64,000 bases of DNA from Bradyrhizobium sp. 186 (GCF_023101685.1 NZ_CP082164.1:10199001-10263000), one strand, 5' to 3'. Positions 1 through 8,728 are shown, counted from the first letter of the stretch. Notes: a model not told the origin generated them from the sequence alone. Translations and numbers: made by a program.

Positions 1-2
1 AG

Positions 3-194
3 GACGACGGCGATCAGGCGGGTTCCACCGACATTTTCGTGCTCGACGACGTCACGCCTCATTATGCCGCGGCGAGCGTCGCCCTCAGCACCTGCCGCGC
101 CGGCCTCGGCCACGCGCTGCGATCCTTGTCGGAACCCGGCGGTTCGGTGGAGATGACGATGGGTACGGCAAACCTGCCGCACCGGATCGCATAG
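3..194 (+). CDS. C-terminal end of an unidentified protein (5' end outside window)
   Basis: An open frame enters from the left edge and gives about 63 residues before TAG. The tail contains the stretches DIFVLDDVTPHYAAASVAL and GSVEMTMGTANLPHRIA. No domain is recognised in so short a tail. It converges on the minus-strand receiver gene, whose stop lies 12 bases further on. Composition is ordinary for coding sequence here, so a real C-terminus is likely, but the family is unknown. Confidence 0.5.
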   Translation, partial: DDGDQAGSTDIFVLDDVTPHYAAASVALSTCRAGLGHALRSLSEPGGSVEMTMGTANLPHRIA

Positions 195-206
195 CTGTTC
201 CCAGCT

Positions 207-710
207 TTACGCGCGATGCCGTTCCACGATTGCGTCGGTGGCAACGCCGCCCCAAGTGTGCATTGCGGGGAGACCCATCGCGGCTTTGCCGAGATTGGCA
301 AGGCTGATGCGCAGGGCCGCGAGATCGAGCGGCTTCGGCAGGCTCTGGAGCTCGATGCCGACGGACCGGGCAACGTTGCGGGCGGCGCTGCGGCGCTTGC
401 CGTCCATGCCGCTGATGACGATCACAGCGCCCGCGAATTTTGCCTTCGCCATCTCGCGCAGCACGTCGATGCCGTCGCCATCCTCCAGCACGAGATCGAG
501 CGTCACGCAGTCGAAGCGCGCGGCGCGAAGCTTTTCGATCGCCTCCGCAACCGACGGCGCCACAGTGACTTCGTGGCCGGCCTGCTTGGCGGCAACCGTG
601 ATCAGGCTGCGCTGCGTGGCGTCGTCATCGACCACCAGGAGCTGAAGTGCGCGCCGCTCGGCGCCATCGGGCAGGTTCGACGAGATCGGGGAGAGGGAAC
701 TTCTGGGCAT
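207..710 (-). CDS. Stand-alone response regulator receiver protein
   Basis: This encodes about 167 residues containing a CheY-like receiver and no DNA-binding output domain. The acidic cluster VVDDD lies near residues 26-30, the phosphoacceptor Asp in VTLDL is near residue 72, and the conserved Lys is in SLPKP. The C-terminal tail of roughly 40 residues is of unknown role. The ATG at 710 was chosen because AGGA precedes it by about 7 bases; an ATG at 716 and a more upstream start are also in frame. It lies about 145 bp beyond the PilZ gene at the distal end of the minus-strand che cluster, so it may take phosphate from the same CheA, which is inference. Confidence 0.85.
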   Translation of the reverse strand: MPRSSLSPISSNLPDGAERRALQLLVVDDDATQRSLITVAAKQAGHEVTVAPSVAEAIEKLRAARFDCVTLDLVLEDGDGIDVLREMAKAKFAGAVIVISGMDGKRRSAARNVARSVGIELQSLPKPLDLAALRISLANLGKAAMGLPAMHTWGGVATDAIVERHRA

Positions 711-854
711 TGCCATATCCTGAGATTGAGACCGGCAACGCATACACGGTTCGCGCTTAGGCCACGTAAAGCCGTTGCGGCGAATTCAACCGGATGTTTT
801 CAGCAAATGTGAAGCAAGCTGTCGGGACAACGCGACGGTGGATGCCCGCGGAAA

Positions 855-1172
855 TCAGACTACCGCGTCGTGGCCGTTGGCCCCTGCGCGCTTCTTCCTG
901 TTCTTGCCGCGCAGGAACTGGATGTCCATCTCAGCGCCGTTGACGCGCACCAGCTCGCAGCGGCGGTAGGCAAGCCCGGTAGACGACAACAGCAGGAAGA
1001 ACTCCTTCAGGTTCAACCCCTGGATCGATCCTTCCACCGTGAGGATGGCATCCGTGTCGGAGATCGCGTTGAGCTTGCAGTCGCGGCGCCAGGTGCCGTC
1101 GATGGCCATGATGCAGACATCATAGCCGCGGCTGAACGTCACACGCTCCGCACCCTTTCCATCCTCGGCCAT
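855..1172 (-). CDS. Small PilZ-like protein at the end of the che operon
   Basis: The product has 105 residues. It resembles a PilZ domain in its run of beta strands: the block DCKLNAISDTDAIL matches the position of the family's D/NxSxxG motif, followed by FFLLLSSTGLAYRRCELV and EMDIQFLRG. The canonical RxxxR motif is not evident before it, and the Gly of D/NxSxxG is Asp, so cyclic-di-GMP binding is doubtful. The start codon lies 2 bases after the cheR stop, indicating translational coupling. It ends in a basic stretch NRKKR. In related genomes PilZ proteins next to che genes affect motility or envelope output; a role here is inferred. Confidence 0.7.
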   Translation of the reverse strand: MAEDGKGAERVTFSRGYDVCIMAIDGTWRRDCKLNAISDTDAILTVEGSIQGLNLKEFFLLLSSTGLAYRRCELVRVNGAEMDIQFLRGKNRKKRAGANGHDAVV

Positions 1173-1174
1173 GC

Positions 1175-2053
1175 TTATCGTCCTGCCATCACCGCCACGC
1201 GCGGCGCCGCTCCGGCGAGAGCCGGCCTGGCTGCCGCCGCACGCGCGTCGTTCGGCTTGTAGAGGCCGCGACGCTCCGGAATCGGCCTGAAAGTGTCGGT
1301 CAATCCGACCACGGTTTCGGCCGCACCCAGCACCAGGAAGCCGTCTCCCTCGATCTGGCGCGCCAGGCGGTTGAAGATGTTGATCTTGGTGTCCTGGTCG
1401 AAATAGATCAGCACGTTGCGGCAGAAGATGACGTCGAACGTTCCGAGCTGGGCGAAGTCGTGCAGCAGGTTGAGCTGGCGGTGCTGGATCATCGCCCGCA
1501 GCTCGGGATTGATCTGCCAGGTTTCGCCGGTCTGTTTGAAATATTTCATCAGCATCTGGATCGGCAGGCCGCGCTGCACTTCGAACTGGCTGTAGATGCC
1601 GGCCTTGGCCTTCTCCAGCACCTCCTGCGACAGGTCGGTCGCGATGATCTCGACGCGCCAGCCGGTCAGGGCCGCCCCCATCTCCTTCAGGCTCATCGCC
1701 AGCGAATAGGGCTCCTGCCCGGTCGAGCCGGCCGCGCACCAGATGCGGACGCTCCGGCGACCGGCGCGGGCCTTGATGATCTCGGGCATGATGGTGTCGC
1801 GGAAATGTTCGAACGGGACCTTGTCGCGGAAGAAGAAGGTCTCGTTGGTGGTCATCGCCTCGACCACGCTGGTGACGAGCGCGCTCGAGCTGCCCTGCAG
1901 CTTCTGCACGAGCTCGCCGATGCCGGAGAGCCCGGCCTTGCGGGCGAGCGGCAGCAGCCGGCTTTCGATCAGATATTGCTTGTCTGCGGACAGGTCGAGC
2001 CCGGAATGATCCCTCAGGAACTTGCGCAGATACTCATACTCGGTCGGGGTCAC
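1175..2053 (-). CDS. cheR: Chemotaxis protein methyltransferase CheR
   Basis: CheR transfers methyl groups from S-adenosylmethionine to glutamates of chemoreceptors. The 292-residue product has the N-terminal helical domain (about 1-75), the motif TTNETFFFRD near residues 68-77, a SAM-binding segment IWCAAGSTGQEPYSLAM near 104-120, and FDVIFCRNVLIYFD near 205-218. The C-terminal 30 residues are Ala-rich and low in complexity. It follows cheY by about 60 bp and is followed at once by the PilZ-like gene. No receptor or cheB is visible in the window, so its substrate must be encoded elsewhere. Confidence 0.95.
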   Translation of the reverse strand: MTPTEYEYLRKFLRDHSGLDLSADKQYLIESRLLPLARKAGLSGIGELVQKLQGSSSALVTSVVEAMTTNETFFFRDKVPFEHFRDTIMPEIIKARAGRRSVRIWCAAGSTGQEPYSLAMSLKEMGAALTGWRVEIIATDLSQEVLEKAKAGIYSQFEVQRGLPIQMLMKYFKQTGETWQINPELRAMIQHRQLNLLHDFAQLGTFDVIFCRNVLIYFDQDTKINIFNRLARQIEGDGFLVLGAAETVVGLTDTFRPIPERRGLYKPNDARAAAARPALAGAAPRVAVMAGR

Positions 2054-2114
2054 TGATAGCCTCTCGGAAGCTGTACTGGGAACACTCTGGCCAAAGCACT
2101 CGGGCCAGACACAC

Positions 2115-2501
2115 TCAGACCATGACTTGTCCGACCGGGATCAAGCCGACTTCAGCGAACTTGTCGGCGATAATGTCTTTGTCGAAGGGCTTCATGATGT
2201 ACTCGTTGGCGCCGCCGCTGAGCGCTTGAGCAATGTGAGCGACATTGTTCTCGGTGGTGCAGAACACGACCTTGGGCTGGTCGCCGCCGGGCAGGCGGCG
2301 CATGTGGCCCATGAACTCGAAGCCGTCCATGACCGGCATGTTCCAGTCGAGCAGCACCGCGTCCGGCAGCTTCCGCTGGCAGACCTCGAGCGCTTTCGAG
2401 CCGTCCTCGGCTTCGGTGACTTCGAATTCCAGGCCTTCCAGGATCCGGCGCGCGATCTTGCGCACGACGCTGGAATCATCGACCACCAAACATGTCTTCA
2501 T
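2115..2501 (-). CDS. cheY: CheY-type response regulator
   Basis: This 128-residue single-domain receiver has the acidic pair VVDDS at 7-9, phosphoacceptor Asp52 in LLDWNMPVMDG, Thr in FCTTENN and Lys in IMKPFDKD. That is the complete conserved set, so it should be phosphorylated by CheA and act as a diffusible output. It lies between cheW and cheR in one minus-strand operon, about 30 bp after cheW. Which motor or effector it addresses cannot be told from the sequence. Confidence 0.93.
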   Translation of the reverse strand: MKTCLVVDDSSVVRKIARRILEGLEFEVTEAEDGSKALEVCQRKLPDAVLLDWNMPVMDGFEFMGHMRRLPGGDQPKVVFCTTENNVAHIAQALSGGANEYIMKPFDKDIIADKFAEVGLIPVGQVMV

Positions 2502-2531
2502 TTTGGTTCTCCGGCTTCGATGTTTTCGGGC

Positions 2532-3005
2532 TCACGCAGCCATTTGCACTTCAGTTTTGAGTTCGAGGACGCGATCGACGTCGAGGACGACCATGAGCTG
2601 GCCGTCGAGGCGGTGGACGCCGCCGGCGAGCTTGGCCATGCGGGGATCGAGGTTGACGGGGTTTTCTTCCTTGTTGTCCTCGGCAAGCCGCAGCACCTCG
2701 CCGATCTGGTCGATCAGCAGGCCGTAGGATTCACCGCGCAGGTCGACACCGACCGCCATCGGCAGCTTGCCGTCCTCGGGCTTGGGCAGGCCGAGCCGGG
2801 CGCGCATGTCGACCACGGTGACGATGCGGCCGCGCAGGTTCAGCACGCCCGCGATCTCGCGCGAGGCCAACGGCACGCGGGTGACGCGCTCGGGCATGAA
2901 CACGTCCTGGACCCGGGAGATCGGCAGGCCGAACAGCTGGCCGCCGATCATCGCGGTGACGTATTCGACCATGGCGCCTTCGCCGGACTGGGTCTTGTTG
3001 CTCAT
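2532..3005 (-). CDS. cheW: CheW coupling protein
   Basis: CheW links chemoreceptors to the kinase CheA. The 157-residue product is a single CheW domain with the characteristic core GVLNLRGRIVTVVDMR at about 53-68 and GLLIDQIGEVLRL at about 95-107. It starts about 20 bp after the cheA stop in the same orientation, and cheY follows. Length is normal for the family. Confidence 0.93.
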   Translation of the reverse strand: MSNKTQSGEGAMVEYVTAMIGGQLFGLPISRVQDVFMPERVTRVPLASREIAGVLNLRGRIVTVVDMRARLGLPKPEDGKLPMAVGVDLRGESYGLLIDQIGEVLRLAEDNKEENPVNLDPRMAKLAGGVHRLDGQLMVVLDVDRVLELKTEVQMAA

Positions 3006-3026
3006 TGATGTATCTCCTTGCCGTCC

Positions 3027-5849
3027 TTACGCCGCCGCCCGGCTCAGCTCGGAGGCGCCGGCGGCGCCCGCGGTCTGTTCCTTCAGCGCCGCGATCAGGC
3101 CGGGACGGTCGAACTTGGCGACATAGTCGTGGAAGCCGGCCTGCCGGCCGCGCTCGATCGCCGCCGGCGACACCAGCGCGGAGAGGCCGATGATCGGCAT
3201 CGAACCCAGATTGTTGTCGGAGCGGATCACTTCGGCGAACTCGAACCCGTTCATGTCGGGCATCTCGATGTCGGTCAGGACCACGTCGAAGGTTTGCGCG
3301 CGCAGCGCGGCCAGGCCCTCCTGCGCGGTCGGCGCGGTGCGGACGCGGTAGCCGGCGGCCTTGAGCACCGGGGCCAGCATGTTGCGGAAGAAGGCGCTGT
3401 CGTCGACCAAGAGCACCGACTGCGAGTGCATCGACGGCTTCATCTCCTTGCGGGTGAACCAGTCGGCAAACGCCATCGGCAGGAAGTGGCCGACGTCGAT
3501 CACCTCGGTGGCCTGGCCCTTGATCACGGCCGAGCCCAGGATGCCGCTGGAGGAGCCGCCGACCTCGATGTTGAGCCGTTCCTCGACGATGTCGATGATC
3601 TCGTCGACGACCAGGCCCATGGAGCGGCCGTCATCGGAGAACACCAGGATCGGCTGGGCGCCCTGCGACGCGATGGTGACGCTCTCCATGGCGACCAGCG
3701 GCATCAGCTGCTCGCGGTACTGCACCATGTAGCGGCCGTTGGAGAACTCGATCTTGTCGGCCGGCAGCTCTTCCAGGCGGGTGACGAGCCCGAGCGGGAC
3801 CGCCTTGGGCTGGCTGGAGCCGGCGCGGAACACCAGCAGCGAGGTGGTCTGCTCGGCCGAGGAGGAATGATGGCCGGCGGCCTCGTCGGCCATGTCATGG
3901 GCCGAGGAGCCGGAGGCGCCCAGGGCTTTGGCAATGCCGTTGGGGTCGATGATCATGATGACGGCGCCATCGCCCAAAATGGTGTTGCCGGAGAACATGT
4001 CGATGTGGCGCAGCTTCGTCGACATCGGCTTGACCACGATTTCTTCGGTGTGGAACACGCCGTCGACCACGATGCCAAAGGTCTGGCTGCCGACCTGGGT
4101 CACCACGATAAAGCCGTTCTCGGGATCGGAGGCGGCGCCGTCGTCGATCTTGAGCAGCTTCTTGAGGTGGATCAGCGGCAACAGCTTGTTGCGCAACCTG
4201 AGGACGGCCGTGTCCTTGATGCGCTCGATGCGGTGCTCGGAGTTGGCCCGGGCCCGCACCAGCTCGACGACCGCGAGCTGCGGGATCGCGAAGCGGTCGC
4301 CGGCGGCCTCCACGATCAGCGCCGAGACGATGGCGAGCGTCAGCGGGATCTTGATGGTGACGGACGAGCCTTCACCGGCGACGCTCTTGATGTCGATGGT
4401 GCCGCCGATCTGGTCGATATTGGTGCGCACCACGTCCATGCCGACGCCGCGGCCGGAGACCGAGGTGATGGCGGCCGCGGTCGAGAAGCCCGGCGCGAAG
4501 ATGAACTTGTGGATCTGGGCTTCCGACATCTTCTCCAGCTCGGCCTCGGTGACGAGACCTGAGGAGATCGCCTTGGCCTTGATCTTGTCGGTGTTGAGAC
4601 CGCGGCCGTTGTCGGCGATGCAGATGATGATGTGGCCGCCCTCGTGATAGGCGGACAGCCGGATGGTGCCCTGCTCGCCCTTGCCGCTCGCGGTGCGCTC
4701 GGCCGGGGTCTCCAGGCCGTGATCGGCGGAGTTGCGCACCATGTGGGTGAGCGGGTCCTTGATCAGGTCGAGCACCTGGCGGTCGAGCTCGGTGTCGGCG
4801 CCGTGCATCTCCAGATCGATCTGCTTGCCGAGTTCGCTCGAGAGGTCGCGGACGATGCGGGGCAGTTTTTGCCAGGCATTGCCGATCGGCTGCATGCGCG
4901 TCTTCATGACGCCCTCCTGCAGCTCGGCGGTGACGTTGGAGAGCCGCTGCAACGGCACCTTGAACTCGGTGTCCTCGTTGCGGCGGGAGATCTCGAGCAG
5001 CTGGTTGCGGGTCAGGACCAGCTCGGAGACCATGGTCATCAAATGCTCCAGCGTATCCACGTTGACGCGGATCGACTGGTTGGCGATGCGGTCGCCCTCG
5101 GAGGCAACCTCGTCCGCCATCGACTTCTTCGGTGCGGCCTTGTCCTTGCCGGGCTTGGCGGCTTCCTTGGCCGTTGGCTTGGCGGTTGCCTTGGCTGGTT
5201 CCTTGGCGGCAGCGGGGGCCGGCGCCGGCTCGGGGGCAACGTCAACCTTGGCAACGGGCGCGGGCGCTTCGATCGCGGTCTCGCGGAAGGCGCGTTCGAG
5301 CTCGTCCAGCGACACTTCGCCCGGACGCAACGGGCGCTCCAGGGTCTGGTCGATCAGCGAACCCTGCGTCTCTTTCGACGGTGCGGCTTCGACCGGCGCG
5401 GCAACCGGCGCTTCCGGCACCAGCGGCGGAGCGTCGGCGACAGGTGCCGCCGCTCCGGCCGCCATGGCGGCCATGCCCTGCCCGACCATCGCTTCCAGCT
5501 TGTCGATGAGGTCGCGGTCGGTGCCCTCCGGCTCGGCTTCGGTGGCTTCGAGACCGGCCAGAATTTCCTTGATGCGGTCGATCGAGGACAGGATCACCGT
5601 CACCGCCTGCCCCGTCACCGGCATGCCGTCACGGAATTTGCTCATCAAGGTCTCGCCGGCATGCGCCAGCGCTTCCAGACGCGGCAACCCGAGGAAGCCG
5701 CAAGTGCCCTTGATGGTGTGGACCAGGCGGAAGATGTTATCCAGGATCTTGGCGTTGTTCGGCTCCTGCTCGAACTTCACCAGCTGATTGTCGACGGTGT
5801 CCAGGCTCTCGCTGGTCTCCGTCAAAAACTCCCGCAACAGATCATCCAT
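3027..5849 (-). CDS. cheA: CheA hybrid histidine kinase with two CheW-like domains and a C-terminal receiver
   Basis: The 940-residue product begins with an Hpt (P1) domain carrying His44 in HTIKGTCGFLG. A long Ala/Pro-rich linker follows (about 130-250), with no recognisable P2 CheY-binding domain. Next come the dimerisation and ATPase domains (HMVRNSADHGLE, GRGVGMDVVR), a CheW-like P5 domain (about 510-650), and a second CheW-like segment with LLVFRAGSSQPKAVPLGLV and GLVVDEIIDIVEERLNI (about 670-800). It ends with a receiver (about 807-925) having Asp860 in VLTDIEMPDMNGFEF. This architecture matches CheAY kinases of alternative chemosensory systems. It is the first gene of the operon, upstream of cheW, cheY and cheR. 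The receiver may act as phosphate sink or regulatory domain. Confidence 0.95.
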   Translation of the reverse strand: MDDLLREFLTETSESLDTVDNQLVKFEQEPNNAKILDNIFRLVHTIKGTCGFLGLPRLEALAHAGETLMSKFRDGMPVTGQAVTVILSSIDRIKEILAGLEATEAEPEGTDRDLIDKLEAMVGQGMAAMAAGAAAPVADAPPLVPEAPVAAPVEAAPSKETQGSLIDQTLERPLRPGEVSLDELERAFRETAIEAPAPVAKVDVAPEPAPAPAAAKEPAKATAKPTAKEAAKPGKDKAAPKKSMADEVASEGDRIANQSIRVNVDTLEHLMTMVSELVLTRNQLLEISRRNEDTEFKVPLQRLSNVTAELQEGVMKTRMQPIGNAWQKLPRIVRDLSSELGKQIDLEMHGADTELDRQVLDLIKDPLTHMVRNSADHGLETPAERTASGKGEQGTIRLSAYHEGGHIIICIADNGRGLNTDKIKAKAISSGLVTEAELEKMSEAQIHKFIFAPGFSTAAAITSVSGRGVGMDVVRTNIDQIGGTIDIKSVAGEGSSVTIKIPLTLAIVSALIVEAAGDRFAIPQLAVVELVRARANSEHRIERIKDTAVLRLRNKLLPLIHLKKLLKIDDGAASDPENGFIVVTQVGSQTFGIVVDGVFHTEEIVVKPMSTKLRHIDMFSGNTILGDGAVIMIIDPNGIAKALGASGSSAHDMADEAAGHHSSSAEQTTSLLVFRAGSSQPKAVPLGLVTRLEELPADKIEFSNGRYMVQYREQLMPLVAMESVTIASQGAQPILVFSDDGRSMGLVVDEIIDIVEERLNIEVGGSSSGILGSAVIKGQATEVIDVGHFLPMAFADWFTRKEMKPSMHSQSVLLVDDSAFFRNMLAPVLKAAGYRVRTAPTAQEGLAALRAQTFDVVLTDIEMPDMNGFEFAEVIRSDNNLGSMPIIGLSALVSPAAIERGRQAGFHDYVAKFDRPGLIAALKEQTAGAAGASELSRAAA

Positions 5850-6268
5850 CGGGTACGCCTTACTGAGTTGGATCTCGACGCCTAAGCCGCACTTGGAATC
5901 GACGGAAGCCCTCGCTTAGATCGTTAGACATCCCATTTCACGGTCACGTTAATTTCAGCCTCCGTGCTAATACGGAGATTGAAGACAAGTTTGCCGTTTG
6001 ACTGCCGGCGCTGACGTGTTTCGGCAAAGCCGTGTCCTCGTTTCGAGCGCGATGACGATCTAGGTAAACGCGCCGCTAACGGTGGTGTAAGGCGTCCGGA
6101 AAAGCTGCGGCCGTGCAAGGCCATGCGCGCATGGCGCACAGGCCGGATGGCTCCGCCGGCATTCGTCACCATTCGTGCTGACGACATCGGACGCGGCGCA
6201 GGTCGCGCAACGATCTGCGGGCGAGGTAACCGAAACCTTACCGCGGGCCCGCCGCCGACCGCGAAGTG
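5850..6268. other. Intergenic region upstream of cheA
   Basis: About 420 bp separate the cheA start from the 3' end of the next minus-strand gene. Any che promoter should lie here. Minus-strand open frames in this stretch are Arg-rich and lack domain features, so no gene is called. No clear hairpin or operator was recognised. Confidence 0.5.
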
Positions 6269-6742
6269 CTAACCGAGACGCACCGATGAAACCGCGTCGC
6301 GGTGCTCCGACAGGCACTCGTTGATGGCGACCTGCAACGCAGCCGGTGTGAACGGCTTGCGCAGGCAGCGCGACGCGCCGAGCTCCAGCGCCATCCTCAG
6401 GAAGTCGGGAGCCGGCGAATTCAGGTTTGCGAAGGCGTATCCCGACATCGCGATCAGCGGAACGGTGGGCGCGCGTTCGTGAAAGATCCGGATCGATTCA
6501 AAGCCGCGCATGTGCGGCATGAAGATATCGATGATCATCAGATCGAACTGCTCGTTTTCGAGGGCACGAAGTCCTGCCTCCCCGCCGTCGGCGATCGTCA
6601 CCCGAAAATTGTGCCGCTGGAGATAGATCTCGATGGCCATGCATACCATCGCGTCGTCGTCGACAACGAGAATATGGCGCAGACTCTCTTTCCCCGTTTG
6701 AGTTTCCCGCTTCGGCGATTCAACGATCGAACCGTGGGACAC
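6269..6742 (-). CDS. Single-domain response regulator (receiver)
   Basis: The product has 157 residues from a GTG start. GTG was chosen because AAAGGAG lies about 6 bases upstream and the longer in-frame extension has no domain character. The receiver has VVDDD at about 27-30, phosphoacceptor Asp72 in MIIDIFMPHMRGFE, and Lys in CLRKPFTP, followed by helix alpha-5 and a short tail. There is no output domain. It stands alone between the che operon and the Crp/Fnr region on the minus strand. The cognate kinase is not identified; the Hpt protein at 8.3 kb is a possible phosphate partner, which is speculation. Confidence 0.88.
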   Translation of the reverse strand: MSHGSIVESPKRETQTGKESLRHILVVDDDAMVCMAIEIYLQRHNFRVTIADGGEAGLRALENEQFDLMIIDIFMPHMRGFESIRIFHERAPTVPLIAMSGYAFANLNSPAPDFLRMALELGASRCLRKPFTPAALQVAINECLSEHRDAVSSVRLG

Positions 6743-7116
6743 ACCGTTCTCCTTTGGCTTGAATCGAAATGGTGATGGCCCCGAACGCCCCTGGGCTGGC
6801 GCAGAAGGCGGCCTGGATGGACGCGAAATCTGCGGCCACGCCACGCAGCGGCTCGAAGCAATCGCTAACGACTGAAAAAAGGCGACGCACGAATGGGGCT
6901 GCGCGGGTCGACCAACGTCCGCATGCGGCTCATGAAGCCCCCTTGCCGCTTTTTTCGTGCGCAGCCCGCGCAGGACTGGCGCCACCGGTGTCGCGAGCGA
7001 ATCAGCGCGCTGGTTCTCATTTCCGCCGCAAATAAGCCAGCCTGTCTGCCCTCCAAAGGGTATATGGACGACGACACAACCTTTAATGTATCTATGGTAA
7101 CCATCAGGCAACCTTC
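6743..7116. other. Intergenic region without a supported gene
   Basis: Frames on both strands here are low in coding character, with no family resemblance and no Shine-Dalgarno-linked start. The 7040-7110 stretch is more AT-rich than its surroundings and could hold promoters for the flanking regulator genes. Nothing else was recognised. Confidence 0.4.
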
Positions 7117-7389
7117 ATGCCGAAGTTGCGTCGCATCGGCTCCACGCGAGACATGCAGGATCGATCCCATATGACCGCAGACGACCGCTCGCCCAACCAG
7201 GTGCTGCAAATGCTCGACGCGGCGGATTTCGACCTGCCGTGCCCCACAGCCACCACGGTTGAGTTGGTCAGAAAGACTGTCTTGGGTGAAGCGGGTATTC
7301 CGCCTGCATTCCGGCGTGCACACAACCGGAACTCCGGCGCAGCCCGCGGCATGATGACCAATTACCAACATATCCCGACGGGAACATGA
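7117..7389 (+). pseudogene. Relic of a Crp/Fnr-family regulator (N-terminal fragment, frameshifted)
   Basis: The open frame gives 90 residues. Residues 26-60 (SPNQVLQMLDAADFDL, then TVELVRKTVLGEAGIP) match the start of the cyclic-nucleotide-binding domain of the intact regulator that follows (NGFLSALSADDYELL, HEAVLVETGE). After IPPA the resemblance stops in this frame, but the next frame reads HSGV at the place where the family has PHSGVIS or PHRGVIS. This indicates a frameshift near 7300 followed by loss of the rest. There is no helix-turn-helix. It is best read as a decayed paralogue of the next gene, though a short expressed peptide cannot be excluded. Confidence 0.6.
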
Positions 7390-7459
7390 TGGAACTTACC
7401 CGTAGGCGGAACGGTGAATTCGGTTTCGAATTCATTGACTGAAAAGACGGGAGGCAGTT

Positions 7460-8164
7460 TTGGAATTGACGGGACGCGGATCCAACGGCTTCCTGTCTGC
7501 GCTTTCGGCAGACGACTATGAGCTGCTGCGTGCGCATCTGCGCACGGTTGATCTGCCGCATGAAGCCGTGCTGGTCGAGACCGGCGAGACGCTCAGGCGC
7601 GCCTACTTCCCCCACCGTGGCGTCATCTCGCTGGTCGTGAAACTCGCCAAGGGCGAGCACGTGCAGGTCGGCATGATCGGCCGCGACAGCCTGCTCGGGA
7701 CACTCTCGATCATGGGCGATGCATGCGCCTTGAACACGGCGATTGTGCTGGTTGCCGGCGTAGCATCCGTGATGGACCTCGACCGGTTGCGGGTCGCGGC
7801 CGATCAGAGCAGCACCCTGCGGACGCTGCTGGCGCGCCACGGACTGGCGGTCTACGCGCAGGTTCAGCAGACCGCGGGCTGCAACGCCGCCCATCCCGTG
7901 GAGTCGCGGCTGTCCCGCTGCCTGCTGCACACCCACGACCTGTCGGGCGACTACCGGCTGCTGCTGACCCAGGAGGCCATGGCGCAGATGATCGGGGCGC
8001 GGCGCAACAGCGTGTCATTGGTCGCCAATACCTTGCAGCAGGCCAATTTCATTCACTACAGCCGCGGACACATTCAGATCATCAACCTGGACGGGCTGCG
8101 CCAGGCTGCGTGCGAGTGCTACGCCACGGTGAAGGCCCAGTACGACAGGCTGCTCGGGCCCTGA
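7460..8164 (+). CDS. Crp/Fnr-family transcriptional regulator
   Basis: The 234-residue product has an N-terminal cupin-like sensor domain (about 10-130) with YFPHRGVISLVVKL and VGMIGRDSLLG. A dimer helix follows, then a C-terminal winged helix with LTQEAMAQMIGARRNSVSLVANTL (about 175-200). There is no N-terminal Cys cluster, so it is not an FNR-type iron-sulfur sensor, and the ligand is unknown. The start is TTG, preceded by GGGAGG at 5 bases. This subgroup is abundant in Bradyrhizobium, often near signalling genes. A broken paralogue lies just upstream. Confidence 0.88.
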   Translation: MELTGRGSNGFLSALSADDYELLRAHLRTVDLPHEAVLVETGETLRRAYFPHRGVISLVVKLAKGEHVQVGMIGRDSLLGTLSIMGDACALNTAIVLVAGVASVMDLDRLRVAADQSSTLRTLLARHGLAVYAQVQQTAGCNAAHPVESRLSRCLLHTHDLSGDYRLLLTQEAMAQMIGARRNSVSLVANTLQQANFIHYSRGHIQIINLDGLRQAACECYATVKAQYDRLLGP

Positions 8165-8326
8165 CGCGGCGCAGGCACGCCGCTCACGGCACCGCTCCGA
8201 GACCGCGCCAGGCCGGCGCGTGGTAAACCAACCGCTTACGGCGGCTTGCAAACACCGCGCGTCCCGCTACCGGAACCGAAATCAGAATGGGGTAGACACC
8301 CGACTGCTCGCGCCCGAGGGCTCGCG

Positions 8327-8728
8327 ATGCGTACCACGATGGGCAATCGGGACCGGGCCATGCTTGACGCCAATTTCGCGAATGCCTTCGATGCCGAACC
8401 CTTGCGGGAGCCAAGCGCGTTCGATGCTCTGCTGCGCGAGATCGGCGAGGACGGCGCCGGCGAAGTCCGCACGGTGTTCTGGGACGAGACTTCCGCGCGC
8501 CTGAAGCTGTTTCGTGCGCTGGGACTCGAACAGCACCGTGCCAGGATTGCGCGCGAAGCGCATTCGCTGAAGAGCGCAGCCAGAACGTTCGGCTATCTCC
8601 GGCTCGCAGCGCTGGCGCTGCGGCTGGAGAACACCGCGGAGACGCTCGGCGAGGCCGAATTTTGCGATCTCCTGGCGCGGATGGATGCGGCCTACGCTGC
8701 CGCGCGAGAGCAGGAACCGCAGGACTGA
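8327..8728 (+). CDS. Hpt domain phosphotransfer protein
   Basis: The protein has about 133 residues. The phosphorylatable His lies in AREAHSLKSAARTFGYLRLA, the H-x-L-K-S/G signature of histidine phosphotransfer domains, followed by the helices LALRLENTAETL and FCDLLARMDAAYAAA. There is no kinase domain. The ATG at 8327 was chosen for the GAGGG about 7 bases upstream; ATG at 8339 is an alternative. It lies downstream of the Crp/Fnr gene on the same strand and near two stand-alone receivers, so it could relay phosphate between hybrid kinases and those receivers. That is inference. Confidence 0.85.
   Translation: MRTTMGNRDRAMLDANFANAFDAEPLREPSAFDALLREIGEDGAGEVRTVFWDETSARLKLFRALGLEQHRARIAREAHSLKSAARTFGYLRLAALALRLENTAETLGEAEFCDLLARMDAAYAAAREQEPQD

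Noticed and set aside
3018..4562. Long plus-strand open frame opposite cheA
   Set aside because: It is antisense to a certain CheA gene, is His/Asp/Gly/Arg-rich, and arises from high-GC codon bias on the other strand.
5924..6317. Two short minus-strand frames upstream of cheA
   Set aside because: Arg/Pro-rich, overlapping each other in different frames, no domain.
6865..7371. 168-codon minus-strand frame across the Crp/Fnr relic
   Set aside because: Antisense to the recognisable relic; no domain and no start context.
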